Shown: one piece after another, positions 33,520-44,865 of the stretch | Layout of the letters: each line of letters starts with the position of its first letter | How positions within the stretch are numbered: the first letter of the stretch is position 1 | From: Tetrastigma voinierianum | Taxonomy: Eukaryota > Streptophyta > Magnoliopsida > Vitales > Vitaceae | Assembly: GCA_016808115.1 (NCBI GenBank) | Contig: JAEQBH010003943.1 | Location: 124,001-188,000, forward strand | Direction: 5' to 3' | Length of the DNA: 64,000 nucleotides | Made by a program: the position numbers and the translations under genes | Notes under the pieces: generated by a model | The model's database searches: none | What the model saw: the letters and a program-made list of their open reading frames with translations, nothing else | What the model was told of the DNA's origin: nothing

Positions 33520-33835
33520 AGCGCTGGCCTGGATAGTCATTTTCCTCGTGGCCATCCGACTTTAGTTCGTTTCCAGCTTAGGATGTTACCCACATCAGGT
33601 CGGACAGTCATTTTCTGCGCCATTCGAGCTTTAGTTTGACCAGTTAGATGTTATCTAAAATAGGCCAGACAGTCATTTTTCTCGCACCATCCGCTTTAGG
33701 TCGACTAAGAATGTTATCTAACCCGTAATTGTGTCATTTTCTATGCCATCCGTGCTAGGTCGACTCGGGGCTAGATGTTATCTAACCGGGGGCTGTAGAC
33801 ACAAGCCATTTTCTTCGCGCCATCCAAGCCAGTTA
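33520..33835. repeat. Tandem repeats, about 65-75-bp unit, between pol and the antisense ORF
   Basis: Four to five diverged copies of a unit containing CAGTCATTTT, a CGC.CCATCC core, TTTAG.TCG and GATGTTATCTAA. Starts are near 33532, 33607, 33668, 33731 and 33806. Such arrays in the 3' untranslated part are known from Tat/Ogre-type elements. Unit length varies because of indels. Confidence 0.75.
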
Positions 33836-33839
33836 ACCC

Positions 33840-35060
33840 CGCACAAGAGGAGAAAATGAGACAACATATGCATCGATATTGAATCATTCTCTTATCGATA
33901 ATACCTCTTATGATGTGTGTACGCTCCACATTCTGTAATGTGGGTCCCATCAAGCCTGGCCTAAAGCGTAAGACTCTGATTCACCCCACTGTTTTACAAG
34001 ATATGGTCCTTCCTAGTTGGGTTGGAACTTTCTTGCATTCGGGTCAGCTGTATTCTCAAATACTCTTTTTAAGACCAGGTCCCTTGGTTGGAACGTTAGA
34101 GGCTTGACCCGTTTGTTGTAAGAATTTTCCAATCAGCATTGGTAAGACGCTATGAGGATTTATGCTGACTCTCGCAATTCATTGACTGTGTCTAGATCCT
34201 TAATCATTAAATCTGCATTCCCCCTCGTTTCGCAAACGGCTCGCCCAGACAGAGGCATGCCAATTTATGTGATTATAGCCGATCCCATAAATAATTGCAA
34301 ATTCGTGGGATATACCTTCAAATTGCTTATGTGCAAGAGTTCTATAAGCCCGCAGCATCGGAGTTCATCCACCCATTTCCGCTTCAAATTAATCCAACCG
34401 CTTTCTTCAGTGGCCGCCAACGTGGTTTTGCTCTCGAGGCCTTACAGACCATTTCTTTGCGATACCGTGGGGGCGGAGTAGATTTTATCTTCAATTCCCG
34501 ATTTAAGTTTCGATACGCCGGCCGACCGGGTCCGTTGTCGAACACAATTGATCTGGGGATGCCGAATCGGCATACAATATTCTTCCAGATAAACTGAGTA
34601 ACATCCTTATCTTTGATTGAGGAGAATGCTTCGGCCTCAATCCATTTATCAAATAGTCGCGGGCCAATAACAATAGCTTCTTTCATTACGGGGCAAGGCA
34701 AAAGAATCTCGACTATATCGATCCCCATCGGGAAAAGTGCGGCCAAGGGCTCAAAAAATGAGATCAGGGTCTGCACCAGTGATTTGATGGAGCAAGTCGT
34801 TGGCAGCGATCACACATTCTGGTATAATCGTGGCATCAGCCTGCGACACAAGACCAGTGTAGCCCACACAAAGTCTCCGCGCCGTGGATGATTTCCCACA
34901 TAGTCTTCATGCAAACTTCCGCTTAACACATAATGACTCGTCAGCATCAGCATTTTAGATAGGGTCCGCCCAAGGATCGTTTGAATAGTTGCCCATAAAT
35001 CCAAGGAAAATCTAGCCGACCGACTCAAGCTCGCTGGCCTTTGGTTTCTCTCACTAGTGA
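33840..35060 (-). pseudogene. Tat integrase remnant
   Basis: Minus-strand frames read the N-terminal zinc domain (SHYVLSGSLHEDYVGNHPRR, about 34875-34940), the catalytic core entry MGIDIVEILLPCPV (about 34700-34730) and KWIEAEAFSSIKDKDVTQFI, then FGIPRSIVFDNG (about 34530-34560, second catalytic Asp) and LNRELKIK. The C-terminal remainder continues to about 33840. Substitutions (MGIDIVE for the family WGIDIVG) and a shift after the second Asp break it. Confidence 0.78.
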
Positions 35061-35249
35061 GTCAGTCTGCTTAGATATAAGGTGGATTAACCATCAATGA
35101 AGGGGGTTCCTTATCCAATTTGATTTACTTCATGAGATGCAATTGACGAAACCTATTAATAAAAGATAGCGTAAATATAGTTTCAAAGATCGTAAAGAAG
35201 CGCCATAGTCGTGGTCATTTTTCATTGTGAGCCCCTAGAATACGCTTCA

Positions 35250-36010
35250 GCCTTCCGTACTAGAAAACTTACTCAAGCGTTTGTTTCACCCGAGACGATT
35301 TCACCATTCTGGGGTCTCGAGTCTCGAATTCTTCGTTAACTTGTCCGACCACCAATCGAATCACTCGATCAGAGCCACAACGCATGTGGCGATCGCTACC
35401 GGTTCCTGGCCAGATGGCCTCTGCAGACTGACATTCATCAAGTTAAAGGCATTAAACCCGGTACGGATTGGGCCTGCTCGGGATCTTATCCCCGACTGGG
35501 ATTTTAATCAGCCGATGCCCGCCCGGGCTTGTCTAAACTCCCTATCACATAAGGCCCACCAATCCAAGTCACAGGCTGCTCACCGGGGGAACTACGGTTA
35601 ACTGAAGACTGTCCCTTTTCAAAGCCTTAGTCAGATCGATGTCATACTCTCGCTTAGTTCGATTACTCCAATGAGTCATTCTTCCCGAAGGTCGCTTATG
35701 CATAAGGTTCGAGAGGGAGGCCTAAGAAGTACAACAATGGATGCGCCCGAAGTAGGGGCTTAAGTTTCGTCGCACCGGAGGGCTAAGCCTACCGCTTCAA
35801 GATGGCTATATCTGTCTCTACATCGTGTAAGGATTACGATGAAGAACACAGTTCTCGCTTTCCATCTTCACTCTTTGAACAAAGCGGCACTTAATCGCTG
35901 GCATCCTCGAGATCGCCAAATAGACGAAGAGAGTTTCGCGAGGCTCTGGATCATGAACCGAGGTTCTGCAACACGCTTGATTCGATAAAAGCCCGATCAC
36001 AGTCTTCATT
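35250..36010 (-). pseudogene. Tat RT connection and RNase H remnant
   Basis: At 35880-35950 the minus strand reads ETLFVYLAISRM and later QRVKMESENC, fitting the RNase H start known as ETLYVYLAVS...VKPVYFVS in Tat elements. Lower down only scattered pieces remain. Frames are broken throughout. It sits between the truncated RT and integrase. Confidence 0.5.
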
Positions 36011-36187
36011 CCATCCGGCCTGGATTAAATTTCCCTGAGAGGCAAAAATGGCTTTAAACGACCAGAAACGGGGAAATAAACCGTCCCAAGGCGCCTAATC
36101 TACTGGCTGGGCCGCTGTGACTCCTTTTCAGAGCTCGGGGGCCGAGACTTTAGAATGGCTTAAGTCAGAGGCCGACCTCAATCCCCT

Positions 36188-36570
36188 CTAAGTCATCATG
36201 AATCCTGTGAACTGACTCGTATCAATTCCAATGCACATTTGCTGGCTAAGTTTCATACCATAAGTCCTGAGGAGGTCAAAAACCTGTTGCAAATGAGTAG
36301 CGTGATCCGACGGCTCCTTGGACTTTATCAACATATCATCTATATACACTTCCATAGTTTTTCCGAGCACTGGCTGAAACATCAGAGAGAGCAATATCAC
36401 CCACCTTCAGCGTGGTGGCCCCGTTGAACCCAGATAAAACTCTATCGGCCGAACTGAGATGACTGAGTGGGACTTTCATCTGCCTAAAGGCTAAGAGGTC
36501 TAACAATTCAGCTACGCTGCCCGAGTCAACAAGGATTCTATGCACATCAAAGTTGTTAATACACAAAAGG
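36188..36570 (-). pseudogene. Tat protease joined directly to RT active-site region (internal deletion)
   Basis: The minus-strand frame from 36566 reads an aspartic protease: NNFDVHRILVDSGSVAELLD (active-site DSG; family DTGSSADLL), then FNGATTLKVGDIAL. With no gap, one frame over, the next residues are LMFQPVLGKTMEVYIDDMLI, containing the RT YIDD catalytic box, then KSKEPSDHATHLQQVFDLL. The remainder of protease and the RT fingers/upper palm (several hundred residues in the family) are absent, so the deletion junction lies at about 36380-36395. Confidence 0.75.
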
Positions 36571-36639
36571 TGAGGCGTTGATCATAACGGGAGTGATGCA
36601 CTTGGCCCGGTCTATAGGAGGAAAGGATATGGGGCCATC

Positions 36640-37970
36640 AATCACCCGAACCGCCGTGTCAGCTTCCTCTCTGCACATGGTGTTTACTCCTGGCTTTAAC
36701 CGAGGCCGCGTGAGAGCATTTTAGTCTCGCCTCTGGGGACCGTATCATCATCGATCGCCTGCAGTGATAAAGTCGGGCGGTGGGTCGGGGTTCCATGGAT
36801 GTGCTCGCAGCTACTAACACCTCGGCTTGCAAGGGTAGTCTCGATTCTGCGGGTTGGCTCTCGAATGAACCTTCTGAGGTGCCCGGCTTGGATTAATCTT
36901 TCTACCAAGAACTGTGCCTCGCAATGGTTTGTTTCATAAATGCGGGTCCCTCAGGTCTCGAATGATCCCTGGATGAGGGGGGAGTGTACCGGTCATAGGA
37001 GATGCCGAGGGGGTGAATCGGGAGCCCTTCTTTCCTCGATCATTCCCAGGGCGCGACCCTTGCTCCGACTTTTGTCTGGTTGGTTTCTTATGGCGCCTCA
37101 CGCCTCGGGGAAGTTATCATCACTTCACCGTGAGGTGGCCCTGATATTATCCTCCGTGAGCGGAGACGGCTCACCACTGATACGCCCTCCATGGTTGCGT
37201 GGATAAAAAGTGGCGCGGACTAGAAGAAAGGGGTAGAGGGCCCAAAGCTTCTTCAAAGTTCTCAGAAGACCACACATCCATACCTGCAAACATCAATTTG
37301 TCGGATCTCGCCATTCCAAATCTCCGGTGAAATCTCTGATGGATTCATCGCCTCGCTTGAAGATGGATCGGTGTCAAACGATGTTTCTTTCGCGAACGGA
37401 TCACGATACTGAGAGACAAACGGGCTCATAATTCGCCAATGAGTTTAGAGACCCCTCTTGAGCTTCAGGGAAACTGTGCCAAAGGACCTTCAGCTAGTCG
37501 AATACCTTACATTAAGTCGAATGCTCCCAAGTAAGGATCATTGCCTGGTTAAAGTGCAACATATGATCATATGGATTAGAGGAGTCGTCGTACATGGCAA
37601 ACGATGGTATGAAGAATCCGCGAGGAGGCTCATAATCCAAAATATGTCAGCTCAAGGGGAAGATGAAGATGTCGCGGCGGCCCCTGACGTGGGGATAAAG
37701 GTCAGCATTTAGGGCGAGGTCGCTCGAACGGGCATCAAGGCAGTAGAAACCTGGGGTCATACCCTCAACCTGGGTAGACATGTGCTCAAAATAATTCCGA
37801 ATCTGGGTATTTCCCCTGGCTGGCCTCTCTTCTTTGCATCCAGCCGCGCATACTAATAAATACCGAACGGGCGAGGAGGTCTTTCTTCCTGACTCCACTT
37901 TCTCATCGTTCCGGTGGTGAACGACAGGGGGAGTGAGAGCCATCTCAAGATAACTCGTCATCCACGACCA
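36640..37970 (-). pseudogene. Tat gag remnant
   Basis: The minus-strand frame 36908-36696 reads LIQAGHLRRFIREPTRR, the conserved end of Tat gag that follows the zinc knuckle. Upstream frames (37210-36910 and 37961-37647) are gag-like in position but diverged; no intact CCHC is visible. Broken by shifts and stops. Confidence 0.5.
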
Positions 37971-38328
37971 CTACGGTCGCAGAGAGCCTTCGATCTTATT
38001 TGCCTAGATTAGGTACATGTCGTGGGCAGCCCGCGGGTTTTCGCCCTTCATTGGGTTCCAAGCTGATCCGTAAGCCGCCGTTGCTCTCCCAGCTTCGTCG
38101 CATGCTCAAATAATTACCGTATCCGTCCGTTGCCTCTCGCTTCTCCTCTATCTCCCGACGCCACGGAGAAACCGATCTTCGGATGGGTTGGTTCGGGTTT
38201 GCGTCGACATGGCAAATAAACTCCGACGTCCGCATAAACGGAACTACCAAAGTCTGCGTAACGGAGATCACTGGGAGAGGATGAACCCGCGTGCTCGCAG
38301 ACGCTCTAAGATTTCGCCATGCTGCTTT
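37971..38328 (-). other. Tat leader between PBS and gag
   Basis: A minus-strand open frame covers 38478-37996 and overlaps the LTR and PBS, so it is not a believable gene. The rest is an untranslated leader. Confidence 0.4.
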
Positions 38329-38343
38329 CACAATGGCGCCAAT
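38329..38343 (-). promoter_or_regulatory. Primer-binding site of the Tat element
   Basis: On the minus strand ATTGGCGCCATTGTG follows the 5' LTR end GGAGACTAAA. The TGGCGCC core and position directly after the LTR mark the tRNA primer site. Tat and Athila elements often have PBS sequences with this core; I do not assign the tRNA. Confidence 0.7.
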
Positions 38344-38950
38344 TTTAGTCTCCAAAATCTTCTGAGTCATTGGATCGTCGGAACATACATCTGTCTGCAA
38401 CAATCTGCAAAACAAACAAGAAAACGGCAGCCAGCCCGCCGCCAGAACAATAAGCTTAAGTCGATTCTCCACCGCCATAAAATTAAGACCCTTCTTTGGG
38501 CCAATCTTATACTCATTTTCTTATGTCGAATTCTTTATCGTGAGAGGAAGGGGATCCGTCTGTGGAAAGTGGATGATTTCCAAATCTAAGGAGAAGGTGG
38601 CGATATCTCACGCGTGGAGAATAGGTCTTCCTTTTAAATAGATGTGTTTCCCGAACGGGAGGATCCAGAGTGCTTGTTCACCCCGGGAGCGATATTGTTA
38701 GCATGGATTCATGGAAGGGTGCATATTCTCTTCTGGGAATCTTCACTTTAACAACATTTGCTAAATAAAGTCTCTAATCTGAGAGATGGCATGTGCAGAG
38801 CATAACGCACTCTTTCTGGGCACTGGAGGACATATGGGTCTAGCTCTTAAATCGGGCTCTAGGCAGGCCTGGCTGTGTCCCACCATAGTCTTTAAGTAGG
38901 ACGAGGCCCTGGTCGGATGAGGGCCTGTGTCAAAGCCCATGGCACCCACA
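38344..38950 (-). repeat. 5' LTR of the Tat element
   Basis: 607 bp, the partner of 11816-12439, beginning TGTGGGTGCCATGGGC on the minus strand. The outer edge abuts the target duplication ACAAC (38951-38955), after which the interrupted LINE frame resumes. Confidence 0.9.
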
Positions 38951-38955
38951 ACAAC

Positions 38956-39505
38956 TTCTTGGTGAAATCTGCATATTCACTTTCCTTACATAACTCGAAA
39001 TCCAGTAGTTAAGGAATTTGGAAAAGAATCTGAAAGATTCAAATCCTGCAAAGAATAAAAGCTTATATATGGCTTAGTTTGCATGGAAAGGTTTTAACAA
39101 AAGAAGAAAGAACTCGTAGAGGGTTCACAACCGATCCTCATCTCCACCTATGCCCGGGGAACATAAGAATCTTGACCATATACTCCGAACCTGCGATAAA
39201 GCCAAGACTTTCTAGAGAAAAATGCTGAAAAAAGATAACTAGAGAAAGATGCAAGTTCAACCCTTTATGGTATGGCTGAAAGAAAATCTCATTGAGAAGA
39301 AAGAGCAATCCTCTAATGGTGTTTGGAAAGAAAAGTTTTCCATTTATTTATGGTGGTTGTGGCAATGGAGGAACGAATAAGTTTTTAACAAAAAAAGAAA
39401 CCTTGTTGGAGAGGAAAATCCAACTTTTTCATGAATATTGCAAGGAAGTTTAAGGTACCTTTCACTAATTACAAGGCCTCATGTTTGGGTGGGTTGGACA
39501 CCTCC
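38956..39505 (+). mobile_element. LINE ORF2 C-terminal part, right half
   Basis: Resumes the LINE of 11352-11815 in frame (FLVKSAYSLSLHN). It then reads NEERSRRGLTTDPH-like codons, a C..C...H..C zf-RVT stretch (about 39140-39190), KENLIEKKEQSSNGVWKEKF, WWLWQWRNE and VGWTPPTQ, the usual entry to a LINE RNase H domain, at about 39482-39505. RNase H itself and the 3' end are missing. The next 170 bp is unassigned before the Copia LTR. Confidence 0.8.
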
Positions 39506-39679
39506 TACTCAAGCAAAGGTTGGTACACCTCCCGATATCTCGATGGATCTTTGTGAGAAAAGGGAAGAACAAGACATCATTTTACAGTGGAGTGGCTACA
39601 AGGGATTAATCAGAGGGGGATTTGAGTTTGAGAGGATTCTCCAATCCAAATTAGGACTTCTTACCTTATTGAGGAATTA

Positions 39680-40010
39680 AGTTTGCATTTAATTAATCTT
39701 AATGCCAAACGTTTTGAATTAATTATTCTTAATGCCCGAGCTGACTATACATTTTAGATTTCAAACGATTTGCACAAATACAAGCGACTCGTACTTTCGA
39801 GTTCGCGTCTTCTCTAAGAATTGTTGCATCTGGGAATCAAATTCCTAAGGGCAGTGTTTTACCGACCTCGGTGGATTCTATTTTTCTCCAAACTTGTTGC
39901 TCATTTGGAGTTCACCATCGGTCAGAACCTCTATCCGGCGATCTTCGTATTCAACTCACTACTCCGGTTCTAGCTGCTTCTTTGTCTTCGTAGATTTCGA
40001 CCCTTACCAG
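39680..40010 (+). repeat. Copia left LTR (partial)
   Basis: Shares ordered blocks with 60660-61020: GAATTAATTATTCTTAATGC, GGGAATCAAATTCCTAAGG followed by TGTTTTAC, and AGTTCACCATC. The outer boundary is unclear and part of U3 seems to be missing. Confidence 0.5.
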
Positions 40011-40042
40011 TCTACAATTCCAAAAATCTTAGGAACTTGACC

Positions 40043-41544
40043 ATGGACACCAATGCTATAGCCCCTACCTCTGCCCTTGTTGTCGGAACATCAGTTTCCT
40101 ATGCTTCCTACCTATGCCAAGCCCTTCCCAGACATCTCTAGAATTGAAGTCTTCTTTGGCTAGAATTTCAAGCGCTGGCATGAATGCATATATTCCACAT
40201 TTGATATGCATGGAGTGGCATGGTTGTTGTCAACTGAAAACACACTTCCCAACTCTGAGGTGTAGACATACGGGAACAAGGTTTGTCAACATACCATCCC
40301 ATACACATTATCTTGATTTATTTTGATGTCTCTTTGTCTACTTTATAAAGGAAGCAAAAGTTATATAGAATCTCAATGCTTTCAAAAAAATACACTACTA
40401 AGGATGTGTGAAGCAAAAAATTTGACTGTAAGGAAACTACAAATGGGATATAGTAAACCTTAAAGGACATAAAACTCCAAATTAATGAGTACCGTAAATT
40501 CTTTGGAGGAACTAAGAATTGGCATAGAACTACTGAAGCAGTTTATGCTTGGGGCTGTGGTAAACATCACAGCTTCGTGGACTAACTACAGAGCAAAAAT
40601 TGAAACACAAACAAGCGATTTGTCCCTAGTTGATCTAATCACTCTATCTGTCATAGAGGATGCAAACCCTGATAAGACAAAAGCGGCAAACAAAACAAAT
40701 GACATGAGCAAACAGTCCAAATTATTTGAAATGCTAAACATAAAGCTCAAACTGATAAACCCAGATTTTTAACCCCCATACTTTAAAAGAAAGGCGCTTG
40801 TTATATTTGTAGTAGACCATTATATGCACCTAGTGCGAGGAAAAGTAAAAACTAAAAACAATGGAAATCCGCCTAAAGCCAACTTGGTCGAAGGAGATGA
40901 CATAATAGTTGTTGTTGTATCACAAGCTAATATGGTGACCGATTCCAAGAATGTTGTCTACCTTGGTGACTCTCACACTGCTCAAGTTCTAGGAAACAAG
41001 GCATATTTGTGCAAATAGAGATGTTTTTACCTCCTACACTCCAGTAGGGGATGAAGAAAAGGTTGCCTACCTTGGTGACTCTCACACTGCTCAAGTTCTA
41101 GGAAAAGGCAAAGTCATGCTGAAGCTCACTTCGGGAAAGACTCTGGCCTTGAGTGATGTGCTACATGTTCCCAAATATTGGGTAGTTCAGTTGATTGCTC
41201 TGTCGGAAAGATTATTATAGGTTAAAGTGTCATTTGAATATGATAAATTGTAATGAAAAAAAAATCTTTGTGGAAGGGTTTATAATTAGAATATTTGTAT
41301 GCTCTCTGAAGTTATAAATGGAAATGCTTCTTCTTTTAACACTTGGTTTATTCCTATGATATGTGACAGTAGATTGTAGCGTGGGTAGTGGATGTGTGAA
41401 AAATGCAAACTCTAGGCCTTATTAATAATATTGATTATTTAGGCTTAAGTAAATGTTAAATATGTGTCACTTCTAAGCTAACTAGAGACACATGTGGCTC
41501 AGTGACTATAGAAATAAAACTGTTAGAACTTATAAATGCCTTAG
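40043..41544 (+). pseudogene. Copia gag, protease and start of integrase
   Basis: ATG at 40043 (MDTNAIAPTSALV). Gag landmarks follow: ALPRHL/KPFPDISRIEVFFG, NFKRWHECIYSTFDMHGVAW (about 40160-40215), TYGNKVCQHTIPYTLS, and an open frame 40485-40772 with SWTNYRAKIETQTSDLSLVD (the family's WTDYKQQLKHK segment). KANLVEGDDIIVVVVSQANM and VYLGDSHTAQVLG (about 40880-40990) belong to the gag-protease junction, and KVMLKLTSGKTLALSDVLHVP-like codons (about 41110-41170) to the pre-integrase region. The part 41040-41105 repeats the GTTGTCTACCTTGGTGACTC stretch of 40950-40994, a small local duplication. It ends at ELINAL, cut by the Tekay 5' LTR. Confidence 0.75.
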
Positions 41545-43760
41545 TGAAAATTTATGAAAAATTCAAAATTTTCTTGAAAAATCATAACCATTAATTTACT
41601 TAAAATAATCCAAAAAAAGAAAATGAGATTTTTCTAGATCTCGGATTACAAAATAGAAAGATCCTTGCTACATTGGAGATCGTCTCATGAACTCTAGCAC
41701 CTGATCGGGTGCGGGAATTTGTTGAATATCCGTTTTTCGAGAAAACGAGAAGAGTAAAAGGTGCGAATGTAACAGGGAGGGAGTGACATGGCATGCCAGG
41801 TGTCACACTCATAAGATGCATGTGAGTAGGCTGTTGAGGAGGACATGTGGGGGGGTGATTCACCCCCCACCAATCAAAGCTTTGAAAAAATAATAATAAT
41901 AATAGGAAAAAAGAGAAGCGAAGAAAAGGGAGAGAGGGGGTTGTGCGTGGAGGAGAGGGAATTTCTTCTTTGGTCGGTCGTGGGAAGAAAGGTGGTGGTG
42001 GGCTGGGTTAGGTGGGAGGAAGAAAGAAAAAGGAAAGCAAGAAAGAAAAAGAAAAGAGAATAAGAGGAAGAGCCTGGGACCAGCCTTGAGTGGAGTGGTC
42101 GGACACAGGCGAGCTCGGGGCAGGCTGTGCTCTGAATTTGGGGTGTCGCCTTCCTCGGTTTATTCTGCGCTTGGGCTAGCGTGTGGCCTACGGGTTCCAT
42201 TCGATTTTCGGGCAAATTTATATGTTGTGTGGTTTGTTTGTGATTGTGGGACGGTCATGGACGAGTATGAATTCAAGGCCAGAAATTTGAGCGGTGTCCC
42301 AGGAACTTAGCAAATGCGGGCATAATGGAAAACGGGTGTGCGAATTTAGCACCACTGTATGAATCTAACAGCACCAGCGGACCGGCCATAACCTTCGGAG
42401 TCAGACTCACGGATCAGTTCTTGGATATAGGCTCGTGAAGTCTAGAAATTAATAAAATGAAGTGCTCAGCCCAGACCATTGGGCTGGGTCACGGAACGAT
42501 TGAAAAGGAGTCCGTTACGGTTTACGGAACTTCTGTTTTGAAACCGAGTTATATGAAATTAGCGAGGTTGCGTATGGCACGGCGAGGAAATTGTGTCTTG
42601 GTACTGTGTGATATTTACAAAAGTTGGAATTTCTGTAGACTAGTCTAGATTTTGAAGGCGATATGGTCGGACTTATGGTGAAATGGAAAATTTATCGTAA
42701 ATGTTTTTGTATGTATTTATTCTTGAAATATAATACTTATATTTGAATATGTGTATGATATGTTGCCCAATATATATGTGTATTTAAATGTATTAACATG
42801 AATGGATGTGAGTGTATATGTTTACATGGTACTTGGCATGAAGTGCGATTAATTAGAATGTTCCGTGTCGGGTGCATCGCCACGTAACGTGAGAACATGA
42901 GGTGGCGGTAACATTTGTATGCGAGGACATCGCATTATATTGGGTGTGTGTGCATGAGTATGGTCATCCATCATCATTGTTGGTGAATGGGTAGTGAGCT
43001 CGTACTTTGGACGACGTCCAATGGATGTCTCACGATTTCAAGCATAAAAAGAAATATAAATAATGTGTGTTAGGCGGAAGCGAGAAGAATTGCCTCGGGG
43101 TGAAGAGCTGGAACATTGGTTGACGAGTATCCCATCAGTTAAAGCGTAAAGTATTGAGAGGTTATAAGACCCTACGATACATATCGAAAAGTTATGTTGC
43201 CCCGAAAGAGACACACTAGTTTTACATTTATCACATAGACTGGGTTTGTGTGATAGAATTGAGGATTGACTGAATTGGTTTCCCTATTGGCACTTGCATT
43301 GGGTAATGGAGCCGGTGAGGGCTAGGTAAGTGGGGCATGGTGAGTCTAGTCTCATTTATGGCATGTAGACATTCAGGTAGACATGTGTGTGTTTGTACTT
43401 GTATGTGTGTTTGTTGTGCAACCATTTCATGTGCACTTAGGTGGGGAATAACCCTTGTAGGAGATTTTCCTCTTGGGTTTGGTCACCGTTGTAGGTTCAC
43501 CGCCTGAGTGGCTTTGTTTTGTTTTGTTTTTATCTTGTATTATTTTCAAGCATAACCAAAACATGTACACCTTTTTGGTATCAAAGGGACTTTAAAGAGA
43601 CTGTAATTATAGTCTATCATATATTTTTGTTTATTGTGAATTAAATATGTAGGAATGGGTCTTGATATATGAGACATGTGAGTGTGATATCCATAGCACC
43701 CGTATCATAAGGTTTCTTGGCGAGGTTGGGTTGTCGGCGGGACCGGGATTTGGGGCGTCA
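41545..43760 (+). repeat. 5' LTR of the Tekay element
   Basis: Aligns with 53241-55594: shared blocks include GAGATTTTTCTAGATCTCGG, GGCATGCCA.GTGTCACACTC, CATGTGGGGGG.GATTCA, GGCCATAACCTTC, GACGTCCAATGGATGTCTCA and CACTTAGGTGGGGAATAACC. The right end is GGGATTTGGGGCGTCA. A purine-rich strand region covers 41880-42070. Confidence 0.88.
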
Positions 43761-43778
43761 CGGCAGTATCGAGCTGGG
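43761..43778 (+). promoter_or_regulatory. Primer-binding site of the Tekay element
   Basis: CGGCAGTATCGAGCTGGG follows the LTR. It resembles TATCAGAGC, the initiator-Met tRNA PBS usual in Tekay/Del elements, with a 1-base loss. Confidence 0.55.
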
Positions 43779-44239
43779 TATCTTATTACAGGCTTGTTGG
43801 GCATGGAGTGCAGGACGCGCGATTCTGAGTATAAAAACTTGGGTATCTGATTTATATGTAGCTTGGTGTTTGGTACAAGCATCACGGCTTAGTGTTGAAG
43901 GCTGTGGTTTGTGTTACTGGTGCTCGTGTCGGGTGATATCAACGTCACGACATGAGTATCGGGTTTAGGTAATAATGAATACCTAGGATTAGTGGGCATG
44001 AGGTTAGAACACAGCATCGTGTGCATTGATTGTTTGTGTGTTCTTATATGTTCCACAGGAGATGTATTGTGTTTGTGAATATAGGCATGATAGAACATAT
44101 ATAGAGAACACTAGGGTTATCGAACATAACCTTAGGGGTTCGGAAAACAAATGAACGCATTAATGGTTGTTATTGGTGTTTGGGTGTCTTTGATAATGCG
44201 ATAAATAAAGAGAATCTCAAATTTGCCTATCTTAGCTTG

Positions 44240-44865
44240 TGTAGATGGCAGTGGAGACCGGACTTGGGGTCGTCAGTGGTGATGTGACCAGCTTGCTTTG
44301 ATCGTGAGCATTTGTGGAGCGATGGGTCGCTGCGTTCCGCCGACTATGCAATTTAGTGCGGTAGCGGTCGGGGGACGGCTAAGTGACCTCCAGAGATTTA
44401 GAGCGCATCATCCTCCTACATTTAGAGGGGGAGGGGACCCGGTGGTGGCTGTCCATTGGTTTCGATAAGTAGAGAGAGTTTTGGAGGCTATGGAGATTAC
44501 CCAGCTGATGTGACCGCGAATCAGTGCAGCGACATTTTAATTAGAGGTTGGATCGTGTGGTGGGTTGGGTGAAAACCTCCGAGAGATTAGGAGGGGTGGC
44601 GTGAATGAGATTTTGAGAGCTCTTTATGAGCAAGTTTTTCCTGGCATTGGCTAGGTATGTCAAGGCCTGTGAGTTTATAGACTTGCGACAAGGAGACATG
44701 ATAGTACTAGAGTACATGGCTAGGATCACTGAGCTAGCCCCTTTTGTGGATGATTATGTGGCCACAGATCTATCCAAGGTGAGGAGATTTGAGGATTATC
44801 TGTGTGTTAACCCCAGGAGCTTGGCCGACCTGGATCAGCGGATCAGAGGCAAGAGCAGGGATACT
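44240..44865 (+). pseudogene. Tekay gag, N-terminal part
   Basis: Plus-strand frames read FRGGGDPVVAVHWF (about 44420-44465; family FRGGPDPL.AE.WL), ERVLEAMEITQ, and in 44626-44880 FIDLRQGDMIVLEYMARITE, LAPFVDDYVATDLSKVRRFE. Indels separate the pieces. The coding is cut near 44860 by an LTR insertion and resumes near 47160. Confidence 0.75.

Larger units (their letters stand above)
11816..38950 (-). mobile_element. Ty3/gypsy Tat-lineage retrotransposon with nested insertions
   Basis: Transcribed on the minus strand. 5' LTR 38950-38344, primer-binding site at 38343-38329, gag, protease, partial RT, RNase H and integrase down to about 33900, tandem-repeat spacer, then an additional ORF on the opposite strand, PPT at about 12460-12440 and 3' LTR 12439-11816. 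LTR ends are TGTGGGTGCC... and ...GGAGACTA. A perfect 5-bp duplication ACAAC flanks the whole block (11811-11815 and 38951-38955) inside a LINE. Two later insertions (14416-27473 and about 28730-32353) account for about 16.7 kb, leaving an original element of about 10.5 kb. All frames are disrupted. The Tat lineage is inferred from domain order and from the antisense additional ORF known in that lineage. Confidence 0.88.

Noticed and set aside
37996..38478. 160-codon minus-strand frame as a gene
   Set aside because: It starts inside the Tat LTR and spans the primer-binding site, so it is leader sequence.
41874..42215. 113-codon minus-strand frame and the reciprocal plus-strand Lys/Glu/Arg-rich frame
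   Set aside because: Both are products of the purine-rich strand of the Tekay LTR; the same happens in the 3' LTR at 53572-53838.
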